A DNA stretch of 54,949 bases from Candidatus Binatia bacterium (lineage in GTDB: Bacteria; Desulfobacterota; Binatia; UBA12015), in NCBI GenBank assembly GCA_019749875.1, contig JAIEPK010000625.1, forward strand, positions 1 through 54,949. Reading direction: 5' to 3'. The notes beneath the pieces were generated by a model. That model was given only the letters and a program-made list of their open reading frames with translations. It ran no database searches and was not told the origin of the DNA. Made by a program: the position numbers and the translations under genes. Shown here piece by piece: positions 37,765 through 46,334 of the stretch. Within the stretch, counting starts at the first letter, position 1; every line of letters begins with the position of its first letter.

Positions 37765-37837
37765 GGCGGCGTACCCAAGTGGCTAAGGGGAAGGTCTGCA
37801 AAACCTTTATTCGTGAGTTCGATTCTCACCGCCGCCT
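37765..37837 (+). tRNA. tRNA-Cys(GCA)
   Basis: Acceptor GGCGGCG/CGCCGCC, discriminator T, D-arm region CCCAAGTGGCTAAGGGG, anticodon loop CTGCAAA giving GCA, T-arm GTGAGTTCGATTCTCAC. 73 nt, CCA not encoded. The U73 discriminator is the tRNA-Cys identity base. Confidence 0.95.
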
Positions 37838-37916
37838 CTCGCCGCATCGCGCGCGCCAGCCGAGCGCGGTCCGGCCCCGCGAGCCACGCGGACCCCAGGG
37901 AAGACCGCAAACTCTC

Positions 37917-37944
37917 TTGACCACACCGTGACCGGTCGGATAGG
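37917..37944 (+). promoter_or_regulatory. possible promoter of the large secreted protein
   Basis: TTGACC (37917-37922) and GATAGG (37939-37944), 16-base spacing, about 160 bases before the start at 38106. A similar TTGACT ... GATAGG pair precedes the small Cys-rich gene at 14375. The rest of the 268-base gap holds nothing else I can support. Confidence 0.3.
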
Positions 37945-38105
37945 TCGGCGGTCGCTTTGTACGGTGCTTCCGCACGCGACATGGAGGTCTCGCTCGGCTC
38001 CAGCCGACGCCGCTACCTGCTGCAGCATCATCCACACCGCGCCCCGGGCGCCCCAGACACGCCGCGACGGGATCCGATCGCTTCGTCCGGCGAGCGAGAG
38101 TCGCG

Positions 38106-40904
38106 ATGAGAAGATCGATCGTTCTGCTTTGTGGTCTCTTCCTCGCGGTTGCGACCGCACCGGCGTCGGCGCAGGTGCAGGATGCGGCGCAGCAGTCGTG
38201 CAGCGCGACGGCGGACCTCAACGCCGACGCGGTCGCCTGGGCGCAAGCCGGCGTGATCAGCGGCTGCATCAAGGATGCTGCCAAGGGCGCGCTCGGCAGC
38301 CCGGCCGCGGCGCTCGCCTGCTTCAACGCCGACGCGAAGGGCAAGGTCGCGAAGAAGCAGCTGGTGTCGGTCATCAAGGAGCTCAAGAGCTGCACGTCGG
38401 CCGACCTGCCGGCGTTCGCGGTGCCGGAGCTCGCCGGCCCGTACACGACGCCTCCGAGCCCGCTCGAGTACGACGCGGCGCTGCACGAGATGTACGCCGA
38501 GACGACCAGTGCGAGTGCCGTCAAGGCGGAGAACACCCTGCTCATCGACGTGCTCGGCAACCCGCTCGACGATGCCGTGCTGCTCGGAACCGCCAACGCG
38601 ACGGGCGCGAAGTGCCAAGCGGCGATCACCAAGCAGCTCCTCAAGTGCGAGCGCACCAAGCGCAAGGAATACAACAAGTGCGAGAAGGCGAGCCTCAAGA
38701 ATGGGCTCGCGAGCGAAGGGCTGCTCGAGTCGACCTGCCTCACGACCGCGGGCGATCCGGCGACCGGCCAGCCCGATCCCAAGGGTCTGATCGACAAGCA
38801 GTGCGAGGCGAAGCTCACCTCCGTGCTCACCAAGTCGTGCTTCGGACAGAATCTCGCAGCGGTCTTCCCCGGCGAGTGCTCCGGGGCCGGCAGCGGCTTC
38901 GCGGGCTGCCTCGTGGATCGCATCGACTGCCGGCTCTGCCAGCAGCTCAACGAGATGAACGGTCTGTCGCGCGACTGTGACCTGTTCGACGACGGCAGCG
39001 CCAACGACAGCTGCCGAGAGGCGTTGCCGGTCTGCGGCGACGACATCCTCGACCAGCCGTCCGAGCAGTGCGACGACGGCAACAGCGAGGGCGGCGACTG
39101 CTGCAGCTCGACCTGCCAGTTCGAGACCACCGCCGCCGCCTGCGAGCTGCCGCGCGTGGTCATCACCACCCCGGTGAACGGCGTCTTCTCGCTCGCGGCC
39201 ACGGCGAACGTCACCGGTTACGTCGAGAACGTCAATCTCAATAACGCCACGCTGTCGATCAACGGCTCGCCGGTCACGATCCAGCCGGACAAGACGTTCT
39301 CGACCACGGTCAACCTCAGCCAGCCGGCAGTGTTCAACCCGATCCTCGCGACGCTGACGCGGATCAACGACGGCGAGAAGGTGCACGATCGCGTGGTCGT
39401 CATCGCCGGGCCCTCGATCGCCGAGGGCAGCTACTCGCCGAACGGCATCGGCATGCGCTTCAACGACAGCGGGCTGAATGCGATCGAGCCGGCGGTCGAA
39501 GATCTGGTCGACATCAACCCGGCCGAGCTGATCCCGCCCAACACGGTGGTGATCAGCAACTACTGCTACCAGGACACGATCTTCGGCTGCCTGGGGCGGG
39601 TCGACGTCTCGATCAGCGGCACGCCGCCGCCGTCGATCGGCGGGTTCAGCATCGACATGGACTCGCAGACGAACTTCGTCGCGGCCGACATCACGCTGAA
39701 CAATCTTTACGTCCGCGCGAACGTGAACAGCGTGAGCGGCATCTCGTTCAGCTGCACGATCGACATCACGTCCAACACCGTGAACATCTTCGGCGACTAC
39801 GGCCTGTCGCCGCAGGTCGGCCAGCCGACGCAGATCGACGTCGATCAGATCGGCGCGAACGACGTCGTGCTCGGTGGCTTCAACGACAACACGAACTGTG
39901 CGGGCTTCCTCGGCGGCGTCGTCGAGCTGCTCATCGACCTCTTCATCGGGGACATCAAGGGGATGTTCGAGACCGCCCTCGAAGACTTCCTCAACGCCGA
40001 GGACGGCAACGGCAACACGCCGATCGCCGGCGCCATCGAGACCGCTCTCGAGGGCATCGAGATCGCCGGCCCGATCGGTGACGGCCTCGGCGTCGTGCTC
40101 GACACGCCGATGACGGCGGCCCTCGAGGACCCGGTCGGGATCACGTTCAAGATCAACGCGGCCGCGACCGCGTCGACGCCCGACCCGGAGGCGCCCAACC
40201 TCACCGCCTCGTACGACGTCCCGGAGACCTTCCCGACGTTCGGCGCCAACACCCCGCACGGGCTGCCGTACGGCCTCGGCATCACGCTCTCGACGTCGTC
40301 GTTCAACCAGCTGCTGCGCGCGCAGATCGAGAGCGGCCTGCTGCGCACGGAGCTCACGCAGATCGACCTCGGCGGCGGTCCGATCAGCCTCACGACCGGC
40401 CTGCTCGCGGGCTTCTTCCCCGAGTTCGCGATCCTGCCGCCGGCGACGCCGATCGCGGTGCGGCTCGCGCCGTCGATCGCTCCGGTGCTGACCGGGAACG
40501 CCGGTCCGCTCGGGGAGATCGCAGAGCTGAAGATGGCGCAGCTCATGGCCGACATCGTCGCCGATCCCAACACGTCCGGGGAGACGGTGCTGGCGACCAT
40601 CGCCGTGGACGCGCGCCTCGGCTTCAACATGGCGTTCAGCTCGGGCGCGATCACGCTCGCGATCACGCCGCCGGGCCCCGCCGACCTCACCATCGCGCTG
40701 ATCGAGAATCCGCTCAGCGTCGACGAGGCCGCGGTTCAGTCGGTGGTGCCGGCGATCCTCGGACCGCTGCTGCCGAGCCTGGCCGACGCGCTGGGCAGCA
40801 TTCCGCTGCCGCAGTTCTTCGGTCTGCAGCTGCAAGGTGTCGAGGTGTCGCGCCTCAGCGGCGGACACATGGGCATCTTCGCGAACCTCACGCCGACACC
40901 GTGA
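38106..40904 (+). CDS. large secreted protein with Cys-rich, DUF4215-like and lipid-binding-like regions
   Basis: A 932-aa exported protein. Signal peptide MRRSIVLLCGLFLAVATAPA, then a Cys-containing helical region (about 25-300). A DUF4215-type repeat follows (VCGDDILDQPSEQCDDGN ... DCCSSTCQFE, about 309-341), common in myxobacterial and related secreted proteins, then an Ig-like segment (VVITTPVNGVFSL ... NNATLSINGSPVTI). The 500-residue C-terminal half has repeated amphipathic patterns and ends LQGVEVSRLSGGHMGIFANL, reminiscent of BPI/tubular lipid-binding folds, which is speculative. Probably cell-surface or secreted. No SD is obvious before the ATG. A strong hairpin follows. The 992-aa antisense ORF is a shadow. 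Confidence 0.82.
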   Translation: MRRSIVLLCGLFLAVATAPASAQVQDAAQQSCSATADLNADAVAWAQAGVISGCIKDAAKGALGSPAAALACFNADAKGKVAKKQLVSVIKELKSCTSADLPAFAVPELAGPYTTPPSPLEYDAALHEMYAETTSASAVKAENTLLIDVLGNPLDDAVLLGTANATGAKCQAAITKQLLKCERTKRKEYNKCEKASLKNGLASEGLLESTCLTTAGDPATGQPDPKGLIDKQCEAKLTSVLTKSCFGQNLAAVFPGECSGAGSGFAGCLVDRIDCRLCQQLNEMNGLSRDCDLFDDGSANDSCREALPVCGDDILDQPSEQCDDGNSEGGDCCSSTCQFETTAAACELPRVVITTPVNGVFSLAATANVTGYVENVNLNNATLSINGSPVTIQPDKTFSTTVNLSQPAVFNPILATLTRINDGEKVHDRVVVIAGPSIAEGSYSPNGIGMRFNDSGLNAIEPAVEDLVDINPAELIPPNTVVISNYCYQDTIFGCLGRVDVSISGTPPPSIGGFSIDMDSQTNFVAADITLNNLYVRANVNSVSGISFSCTIDITSNTVNIFGDYGLSPQVGQPTQIDVDQIGANDVVLGGFNDNTNCAGFLGGVVELLIDLFIGDIKGMFETALEDFLNAEDGNGNTPIAGAIETALEGIEIAGPIGDGLGVVLDTPMTAALEDPVGITFKINAAATASTPDPEAPNLTASYDVPETFPTFGANTPHGLPYGLGITLSTSSFNQLLRAQIESGLLRTELTQIDLGGGPISLTTGLLAGFFPEFAILPPATPIAVRLAPSIAPVLTGNAGPLGEIAELKMAQLMADIVADPNTSGETVLATIAVDARLGFNMAFSSGAITLAITPPGPADLTIALIENPLSVDEAAVQSVVPAILGPLLPSLADALGSIPLPQFFGLQLQGVEVSRLSGGHMGIFANLTPTP

Positions 40905-40909
40905 GAGCA

Positions 40910-40955
40910 GAGCGACGCCCCCCCGGCCGTACGGTGTGCCGGGGGGGCGTCGCTC
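40910..40955. terminator. strong 18-bp GC hairpin after the secreted protein gene
   Basis: Perfect stem GAGCGACGCCCCCCCGGC/GCCGGGGGGGCGTCGCTC with a 10-base loop, starting 5 bases after the stop codon. The best hairpin in the window; no T-tract follows, as usual in GC-rich genomes. It separates the secreted protein from rnd. Confidence 0.7.
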
Positions 40956-40986
40956 CGCACGGTGGCGCGGCCGGCTCGGCCGCACG

Positions 40987-40992
40987 TATAGT
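40987..40992 (+). promoter_or_regulatory. -10 box of rnd placed for a leaderless transcript
   Basis: TATAGT is followed by GCGCGC and then the rnd GTG start, with no ribosome-binding site. Transcription would start at or very near the start codon. The same 6-base spacing is found before aceE. Confidence 0.45.
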
Positions 40993-40998
40993 GCGCGC

Positions 40999-42186
40999 GT
41001 GCACACGCCGACCTGGATCGATCACCGCGCGGGGCTCGACGAGCTGATCGCGCGCCTTCGCGACGAGCCCGTCTACGGGCTCGATACCGAGTTCCACCGC
41101 GAGCGGACGTACTTCCCGCATCTCGCGCTCGTCCAGGTGTCCTGGTCGGACGGACTCGCCGTGATCGACCCGATCGCGGTCGACATCGCACCGCTCGCCG
41201 AGATTCTCGAGGGCCCCGGCCTCATGATCTGCCACGCGGCGGAGCAGGATCTCGAGGTCCTGCAGCTTGCCTGCGGGACCCGTCCGGGGCGGCTCTTCGA
41301 TACCCAGATCGCAGCGGCGTTCATCGGTCTCGGATTCGCGGCGTTGAGCAGGCTCGTGACGTCGATCGTCGGGACCACGCTCGCGAAGGGTGACCGTCTC
41401 ACCGACTGGACCAAGCGCCCGCTCGACCCGAGCCAGATCTCGTACGCCGCAGCCGACGTCGAGCACCTGCTGGTCCTCCATCATCGCCTGTGCGAGCGCG
41501 CCCGCGAGAGCGGCACGCTCGACTGGATCGAGCAGGAGTGCGAGCAGCTGCGCACGCGGGCGCTCGGCGCATCCGAAGCCGAGACCGCGTGGTGGCGGAT
41601 CAAAGGAAGCCGCACGCTCCGGGGCAAGTCGCGCGGTGTCGCGCAGGAGGTCGCCGCCTGGCGCGAGCGCCTGGCGATGAACCGCGACATCCCGCCGCGC
41701 TTCATCCTGCCCGACCTGGCGCTCGCCGGGATCGTCCAGCGGCCACCGCGCAGCAAGGAGCAGATGGCGAGCATCCGCGGCCTCGAGCCGCGACACCTGC
41801 GCGGCGGCACGGCCGACGAGATCCTCGCCGCCGTCGAGCGCGGCCTCAGCCTCGATGCGCGCGACGTCCGCATGCCGGCACGCGGCGAGCCGCCGCTCGA
41901 CGACGACGCCGGACCGAGCGTCGCGCTCGGCATCGCGCTGGTCGCGCACATCGCGGCGCAGCGCCAGATGGAGCCGTCGCTGCTCGCGACGCGCGCGGAC
42001 GTGCAGGCGTTGGCGGCCGGCAGGACGTCGGGACGCCTGTCGTCGGGCTGGCGTGCCGAGATCGCGGGCGACGCTCTGCGACGCCTGTTTTCGGGGGAGG
42101 CCGCCCTGACGGGCGACGGTCGGGGCGGGGTGCGTCTGCTGGACGTCCCGCGCGCAGCGGGCTCGGCGGGCGGCGAAGAGGACTGA
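40999..42186 (+). CDS. rnd: ribonuclease D
   Basis: 3'-5' exoribonuclease of the DEDDy family (395 aa) that trims tRNA and other stable RNA 3' ends. Exo I is GLDTEFHRERTYFP (Asp, Glu), Exo II CHAAEQDLEVL (Asp), and Exo III YAAADVEHLL (Tyr and Asp); an HRDC domain follows around residues 210-290 (WRERLAMNRDIPPRFILPDLALAGI). The C-terminal third is typical of RNase D but diverged. The GTG at 40999 is chosen because the DEDD domain begins immediately after and a TATAGT lies 6 bases upstream. It is 13 bases upstream of tRNA-Leu, so the message may be processed by the enzyme it encodes. Confidence 0.93.
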   Translation: MHTPTWIDHRAGLDELIARLRDEPVYGLDTEFHRERTYFPHLALVQVSWSDGLAVIDPIAVDIAPLAEILEGPGLMICHAAEQDLEVLQLACGTRPGRLFDTQIAAAFIGLGFAALSRLVTSIVGTTLAKGDRLTDWTKRPLDPSQISYAAADVEHLLVLHHRLCERARESGTLDWIEQECEQLRTRALGASEAETAWWRIKGSRTLRGKSRGVAQEVAAWRERLAMNRDIPPRFILPDLALAGIVQRPPRSKEQMASIRGLEPRHLRGGTADEILAAVERGLSLDARDVRMPARGEPPLDDDAGPSVALGIALVAHIAAQRQMEPSLLATRADVQALAAGRTSGRLSSGWRAEIAGDALRRLFSGEAALTGDGRGGVRLLDVPRAAGSAGGEED

Positions 42187-42199
42187 GAGGGCGCGGCGC

Positions 42200-42285
42200 G
42201 CCGGGGTGGTGAAACTGGCAGACACAGGGGACTTAAAATCCCCTGGCCGGCAACGGCCGTGCGGGTTCGAGCCCCGCCCCCGGCA
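42200..42285 (+). tRNA. tRNA-Leu(UAA)
   Basis: Acceptor GCCGGGG/CCCCGGC with discriminator A, anticodon loop CTTAAAA giving TAA, long variable arm GGCCGGCAACGGCC (type II tRNA), T-arm GCGGGTTCGAGCCCCGC. 86 nt, CCA not encoded. No intron. The roughly 290 bases that follow hold no gene I can support. Confidence 0.95.
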
Positions 42286-42573
42286 TCACGCAGAGCCCGC
42301 CCGAGAATCGATCAGGCCCGTTTCACGGATCGATCTGCCGCGCTGATCATGACTTGAGCAACTCGATCCGGTGTGTTCGGATACGGGTCGGCGGCGAGAC
42401 AGCCGCCCCAGCCAGCCGCGACCGCCAAGCGAGTCCGTGACCGGCGCCCTGCCGTGGGCCACCCGCCCCGGGGCACCGATGTCCGCCTTTAGGGCACCTC
42501 ATTCGAGGCATGAGACTTTCTGGCCGCCCCCGTTCTTGTGGGGCTGACGCGTCGCGTTACGCTCATAGGAACG

Positions 42574-43353
42574 ATGCTCATGAAGGAAGCCCTGCTACCG
42601 GAAGGACTGGCCGCGCCCAGCGCAGCCGACACCGCCGATGCCTTGGCGTCGGCGCGCGCTGCGCTGCGCGGCATGAGCCGGCGCGCCCGGCGCGCCGTCG
42701 TGGCGGCGACCCTCGGCGGGTCGCTCGCCGTGCTCCTGTCGCCCGTCCTGATCTCGAAGCAGGGCTCGACCCTCCCGAAGGCGAAGCCGGCGAAGCCGCT
42801 GCCCGCGCCGCAGGCAGCCGCCGCGGCGCCGGTCGAGCGCCCGGACGTGGTGGACCAGATCCTCGAGTCCGCCGAGACGCGTGCCAAGCTCTTCACCGCG
42901 ATCTCGCAATGCCGGCCGTCGCTCGGCGAGCGCCAGCGCTGGCGCATCGTCGACGCGATCCGCGAGGAGGCCGAGCGCCATGGTTACGACCCGCTGTTCG
43001 TCATGGCGATCATCGAGGTCGAGAGCACCTGCTCGCCGACCGCCAACTCGCCCCGCGGTGCGGTCGGGCTGACGCAGATCAAGCCGTCCACCGCCCGCGA
43101 GGTGGCGAAGGACCTCGGTCTGCCGTGGGGCGGCGCCAACGCCCTCGTGCAGCCCAACCTGAACATCCGCCTCGGGCTCGGGTACCTCGCGCAGCTCGAG
43201 GAGAAGTTCGGCGATCCGTACGTCGCCATGGCCGCCTACAACCTCGGGCCCGAGAAGGCCTCACGGATGTCACGCCAGCATGCGAAGCGCGCGCGCTACG
43301 TGAAGAAAGTCCTGGCGCGGTACGAGGGACTGCTGGTCGAGCACGCTGCCTGA
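42574..43353 (+). CDS. lytic transglycosylase, SLT type
   Basis: Murein lytic transglycosylase (259 aa). One N-terminal hydrophobic segment after a basic stretch (SRRARRAVVAATLGGSLAVLLSPVLI) anchors it in the inner membrane, a Pro/Ala-rich linker follows, and the C-terminal SLT domain has the catalytic Glu in MAIIEVESTCSPTANS, then GAVGLTQIKPSTA and YVAMAAYNLGPEKA. It cleaves glycan strands in the periplasm. ATG 42574 has AGGA close by; ATG 42580 is two codons later; the track start (GTG 42538) adds 12 residues. It converges on the MOSC gene with 13 bases between stops. Confidence 0.9.
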   Translation: MLMKEALLPEGLAAPSAADTADALASARAALRGMSRRARRAVVAATLGGSLAVLLSPVLISKQGSTLPKAKPAKPLPAPQAAAAAPVERPDVVDQILESAETRAKLFTAISQCRPSLGERQRWRIVDAIREEAERHGYDPLFVMAIIEVESTCSPTANSPRGAVGLTQIKPSTAREVAKDLGLPWGGANALVQPNLNIRLGLGYLAQLEEKFGDPYVAMAAYNLGPEKASRMSRQHAKRARYVKKVLARYEGLLVEHAA

Positions 43354-43366
43354 CGCGAGCCGCTCA

Positions 43367-44227
43367 TCAGAGCAGCTCCGCCGCGTCGCCCAGGCGCACG
43401 ACGCCCGGCTCGACCACCCGGGCGTAAGCCCCGAGGCACTGCTTGGTCTCGCGCACCATGGTGCGCATGATCCGCGGATCCTTCGGCAGCTCGTCGACCG
43501 GCAGCGTCGTCATCACGCAGCGCATGCACGGGATGGTCACCTCGGCCGTCATGCTTCCGAGGCGAATGCGACGTCCCGCCCACGCAGCCTCGGGGAATCC
43601 GGTCGGGCCGTCGGGAAGGTCGAGCACGAAGTTCGGCCGGAAGCGGCGCACGTCGATCCTGGACTCGGGTGCGAGACGCGCGAGCGCGTCGAGCGACGTC
43701 GCCGTGAGCAGCAGCAACGGAAACGCGTCGAAGTACGTTCCTGGCGGCGATTCGTACTCGAGCAGCTCGGGCGGCAGCCCGGACAGGTCCGGCAACGGCT
43801 CGTTGGGCTCGAGCGCGAAGATCGAGCGCATCTCCTGCTCGAGGTCCGCATGGGTCGGGGCACCGCGACGGAAGTGCTCGAGCCGATCGGCGGGCTGCAG
43901 CGGCCAGAGCGTGACGCGTGTGCCGAGCACGCGGCTCAGATGCGCTGCGGCCTCGGGATCGTCGGTGCGAACGACGGTCCCGTCGGCGAGACGCATCTCC
44001 GCATCACCCGCGCGCTCGGCCCTCGGCTCTTCCAGGTAGCGCGCTGCGCAACGCATCAGCTCGGGGAGCTTCTTCGCGCCACGGATCCCGCCACGCTCCT
44101 CGTCGCGCACCGCCCACGCGCGGTCACCGGGAAGCCCCGCCACATCGACCGGTGTCGACGTCAGGCGTTCGCCCGCCATGGACTTCACCGGGTACCGCCA
44201 GATCTGCGCGACGCGACCGATGTGCAT
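43367..44227 (-). CDS. MOSC-domain protein
   Basis: MOSC (molybdenum cofactor sulfurase C-terminal) protein with an N-terminal beta-barrel (286 aa). The MOSC_N motif is IWRYPVKSMAGERL; the C-terminal MOSC domain includes RRFRPNFVLDLP and the conserved Cys in TIPCMRCVMTTLP, which in YcbX- and mARC-type proteins binds the molybdenum cofactor. These enzymes reduce N-hydroxylated compounds with an electron donor that is not encoded here. GGAGGAG lies just before the ATG. Direct repeats CGATCGTC (44241 and 44255) lie upstream; their meaning is unclear. Confidence 0.92.
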   Translation of the reverse strand: MHIGRVAQIWRYPVKSMAGERLTSTPVDVAGLPGDRAWAVRDEERGGIRGAKKLPELMRCAARYLEEPRAERAGDAEMRLADGTVVRTDDPEAAAHLSRVLGTRVTLWPLQPADRLEHFRRGAPTHADLEQEMRSIFALEPNEPLPDLSGLPPELLEYESPPGTYFDAFPLLLLTATSLDALARLAPESRIDVRRFRPNFVLDLPDGPTGFPEAAWAGRRIRLGSMTAEVTIPCMRCVMTTLPVDELPKDPRIMRTMVRETKQCLGAYARVVEPGVVRLGDAAELL

Positions 44228-44372
44228 CTCGCTCCTCCTTCGATCGTCTCGACTCGATCGTCGCGACGCCCGACGCTTGCGCGTTGACCGCGCCGGGAAG
44301 CGCCCCTACCATGCCGGTCTCGGCTCCGTCACTCGTGTGCGCTGACGATGCCCGCTTCCGGGCAAACCTCCC

Positions 44373-46334
44373 ATGTCCGGACGGCTTCTGAACACGACGC
44401 TCCTGCTGACCCTGTCGGCATTTCCCGCGTTGGGACTCCTGCTCACGGCGATGCTCGGTGCGTTCGGTGGTCGGGGCTGGGAGTGGGTGCTGCTGATCAG
44501 CCTGGCCGGATCCGGCGGTGCCATCCTGCTCGCGCGCCGCCGCGGCTGGTCGGCGATCCTCGACGAGCCGGCCGTCACCTGGACGGGGGCCGGGCGCCTC
44601 GGCTGGCTCGCGCTCGCGCTCGCGGCGCTCGCATTCGTGCCGACGGTGTGGGCGGTTCTCGGCGGGCCGCGCGTCCAGATCTCGCACCACGGGTTCTTCC
44701 ATTCGGCGTACGTCTATCAGGTCGTCGCCGGCCACGTGCCGCCAGAGAACGTCACGCTGCCGGGCCACCCGTCGAACACGTACTGGCCGTATCACGCGCT
44801 GCTCGCGGCGATGATCGAGCTGCTCACGGTTCCGGCGCCGCTCGCGTCGGCGTTGCTGAACTTCGCCGTGCTCGCCGGAAGCCTCGCCTGGACCGCAGAG
44901 ATCGCGCGCGAGCTGTACGGTCCGGTCCGGGCCGGACTCGGTGCGCTGCGCGCGGTGTTCGGGTTGTTCGGCGGCAACCTGTTCGGCGGGCTCTACTGGC
45001 TGCTCTTTGCCGCGGCAGGCGGTGCGCTGGCCCCGCGCACGATGGTGATCGCCGGAGACGTCCGTCTGACGACGCTGCTCGCGAAGTTCGCGAACTACAC
45101 CGGCGCCTCGCTCGGCGTGTACTTCTACGTATTCGGGCTGCTCGTGGTGCTTCGCGCGCTGCGCGGTCGCGCGCGCGGCTTCGACGTGGCGCTGGGGATC
45201 ATGGCGCTGCTCGGTGCGTTCGCGCTGCACGCCATCACCGGCGGCTTCATGCTCGCGGGATTCGCCGGCGCGGTCGCGGGCGCCGTGATCATCGCCGCGG
45301 CGCTCGATCGACGGCTCGGCGAGGTGCTGTCCCCGCGTCGGCTCACGACGTGGCTGCGCACCAAGCTCGCCGGTGCGTCCGGTCGCGCGATCGCGGTCGG
45401 CTGCGCGGCGCTGCTCGTGCTCTCGCTGCCGGTGCTGAGCTTCATGGCGAACGCCACCAGCGAGTTCCCCGAGCCACCACGCATCGGCTGGCCCGACGCG
45501 TATGCATGGTCCGTCGTCGCGATCAGCTGGCCGTTGCTGCCGTTCTTCGTCGCCGGCACCGCGCGCGCGCTGCGCGAGCGCGATTCGCGCGTGCTCTTTC
45601 TCGCCCTGATGTGCCTCGGCGGCTACGCTCTCGCGAGCGTGGTCTCGATCTCGGGTCGGAACGAATACAAGTTCATCTACCTCGGTACGCAGGCCCTCTG
45701 TCTGGTCGCGCTCGGACCGATCACGCGTCTCGTCACCGCGCCCGCATCGGGCGCTCGACGGCTCGGACGCGCGGCCGCGGCGGGCGCGTTGCTGCTCGCG
45801 TGCTGGAACGTCGCGCTGTTCGGCGTCGGCGTGCTGCGCGGCCCCCTGTTCGCCGACCGCACGTTCTCGTACCAGGGCCGCCACGTCGTCGCGTCACCGG
45901 GCAAGCCCGGCAGCTTCGCGCCGGGCACGGGGATCGAGTACGCGGACCTGTTCGGCTGGATCCGCGCCAACACGCCGCCGGACACGGTGGTCGTGGTACC
46001 GCTCATCCTGCGCGATCGCAGTGTGCTCTACGTCCTCTCCGAGCGCGTCCCCTACGTGGTCGACGGCATCCACTACAACCGCGGGTTGCCCGACTTCTCG
46101 GTGCGCGCCGGACAGGTCGAAACGTTGTATCGACGCGCCACCAAGCCCGAGGCCCGGGCCGCTGCGCTGCGCGCGATCGCGGCGACGCTGCCGGACCGTC
46201 CGAAGGTGCTCGTGTATCCGCGGGACCTGACCACGCAGCTCGATCCCGCGCACAACGGTCTCACGCGCGTGCACGCAGGGAAGATCGCCGACCTCTACGC
46301 GTTTCCTGCTCCCCCGGCCGGAGACGCATCGTGA
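44373..46334 (+). CDS. multi-spanning membrane protein, possible GT-C-like glycosyltransferase
   Basis: A 653-aa integral membrane protein with about 11-13 hydrophobic segments. After the first three helices there is an extracytoplasmic stretch VQISHHGFFHSAYVYQV ... NTYWPYHALLAAM, whose position and charged/aromatic residues resemble GT-C-fold glycosyltransferases or DUF2298-like proteins, and the C terminus is a soluble domain (VVPLILRDRSVLYVLSERVPYVVDGIHYNRG ... YPRDLTTQ). No characterised family is recognised with certainty. The next gene overlaps its stop by 4 bases (GTGA), so it belongs to the sugar-nucleotide operon. Role in transferring or exporting a surface sugar is inferred. Confidence 0.78.
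   Translation: MSGRLLNTTLLLTLSAFPALGLLLTAMLGAFGGRGWEWVLLISLAGSGGAILLARRRGWSAILDEPAVTWTGAGRLGWLALALAALAFVPTVWAVLGGPRVQISHHGFFHSAYVYQVVAGHVPPENVTLPGHPSNTYWPYHALLAAMIELLTVPAPLASALLNFAVLAGSLAWTAEIARELYGPVRAGLGALRAVFGLFGGNLFGGLYWLLFAAAGGALAPRTMVIAGDVRLTTLLAKFANYTGASLGVYFYVFGLLVVLRALRGRARGFDVALGIMALLGAFALHAITGGFMLAGFAGAVAGAVIIAAALDRRLGEVLSPRRLTTWLRTKLAGASGRAIAVGCAALLVLSLPVLSFMANATSEFPEPPRIGWPDAYAWSVVAISWPLLPFFVAGTARALRERDSRVLFLALMCLGGYALASVVSISGRNEYKFIYLGTQALCLVALGPITRLVTAPASGARRLGRAAAAGALLLACWNVALFGVGVLRGPLFADRTFSYQGRHVVASPGKPGSFAPGTGIEYADLFGWIRANTPPDTVVVVPLILRDRSVLYVLSERVPYVVDGIHYNRGLPDFSVRAGQVETLYRRATKPEARAAALRAIAATLPDRPKVLVYPRDLTTQLDPAHNGLTRVHAGKIADLYAFPAPPAGDAS

Noticed and set aside
38028-41006. 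992-aa minus-strand ORF opposite the secreted protein
   Set aside because: Arg/Val/Asp-rich shadow frame; the plus-strand gene has a signal peptide and recognisable domains.
44241-44262. Direct repeats CGATCGTC upstream of the MOSC gene
   Set aside because: Two 8-base copies 14 bases apart in a GATC-rich context may be chance; no further copies or promoter context found.
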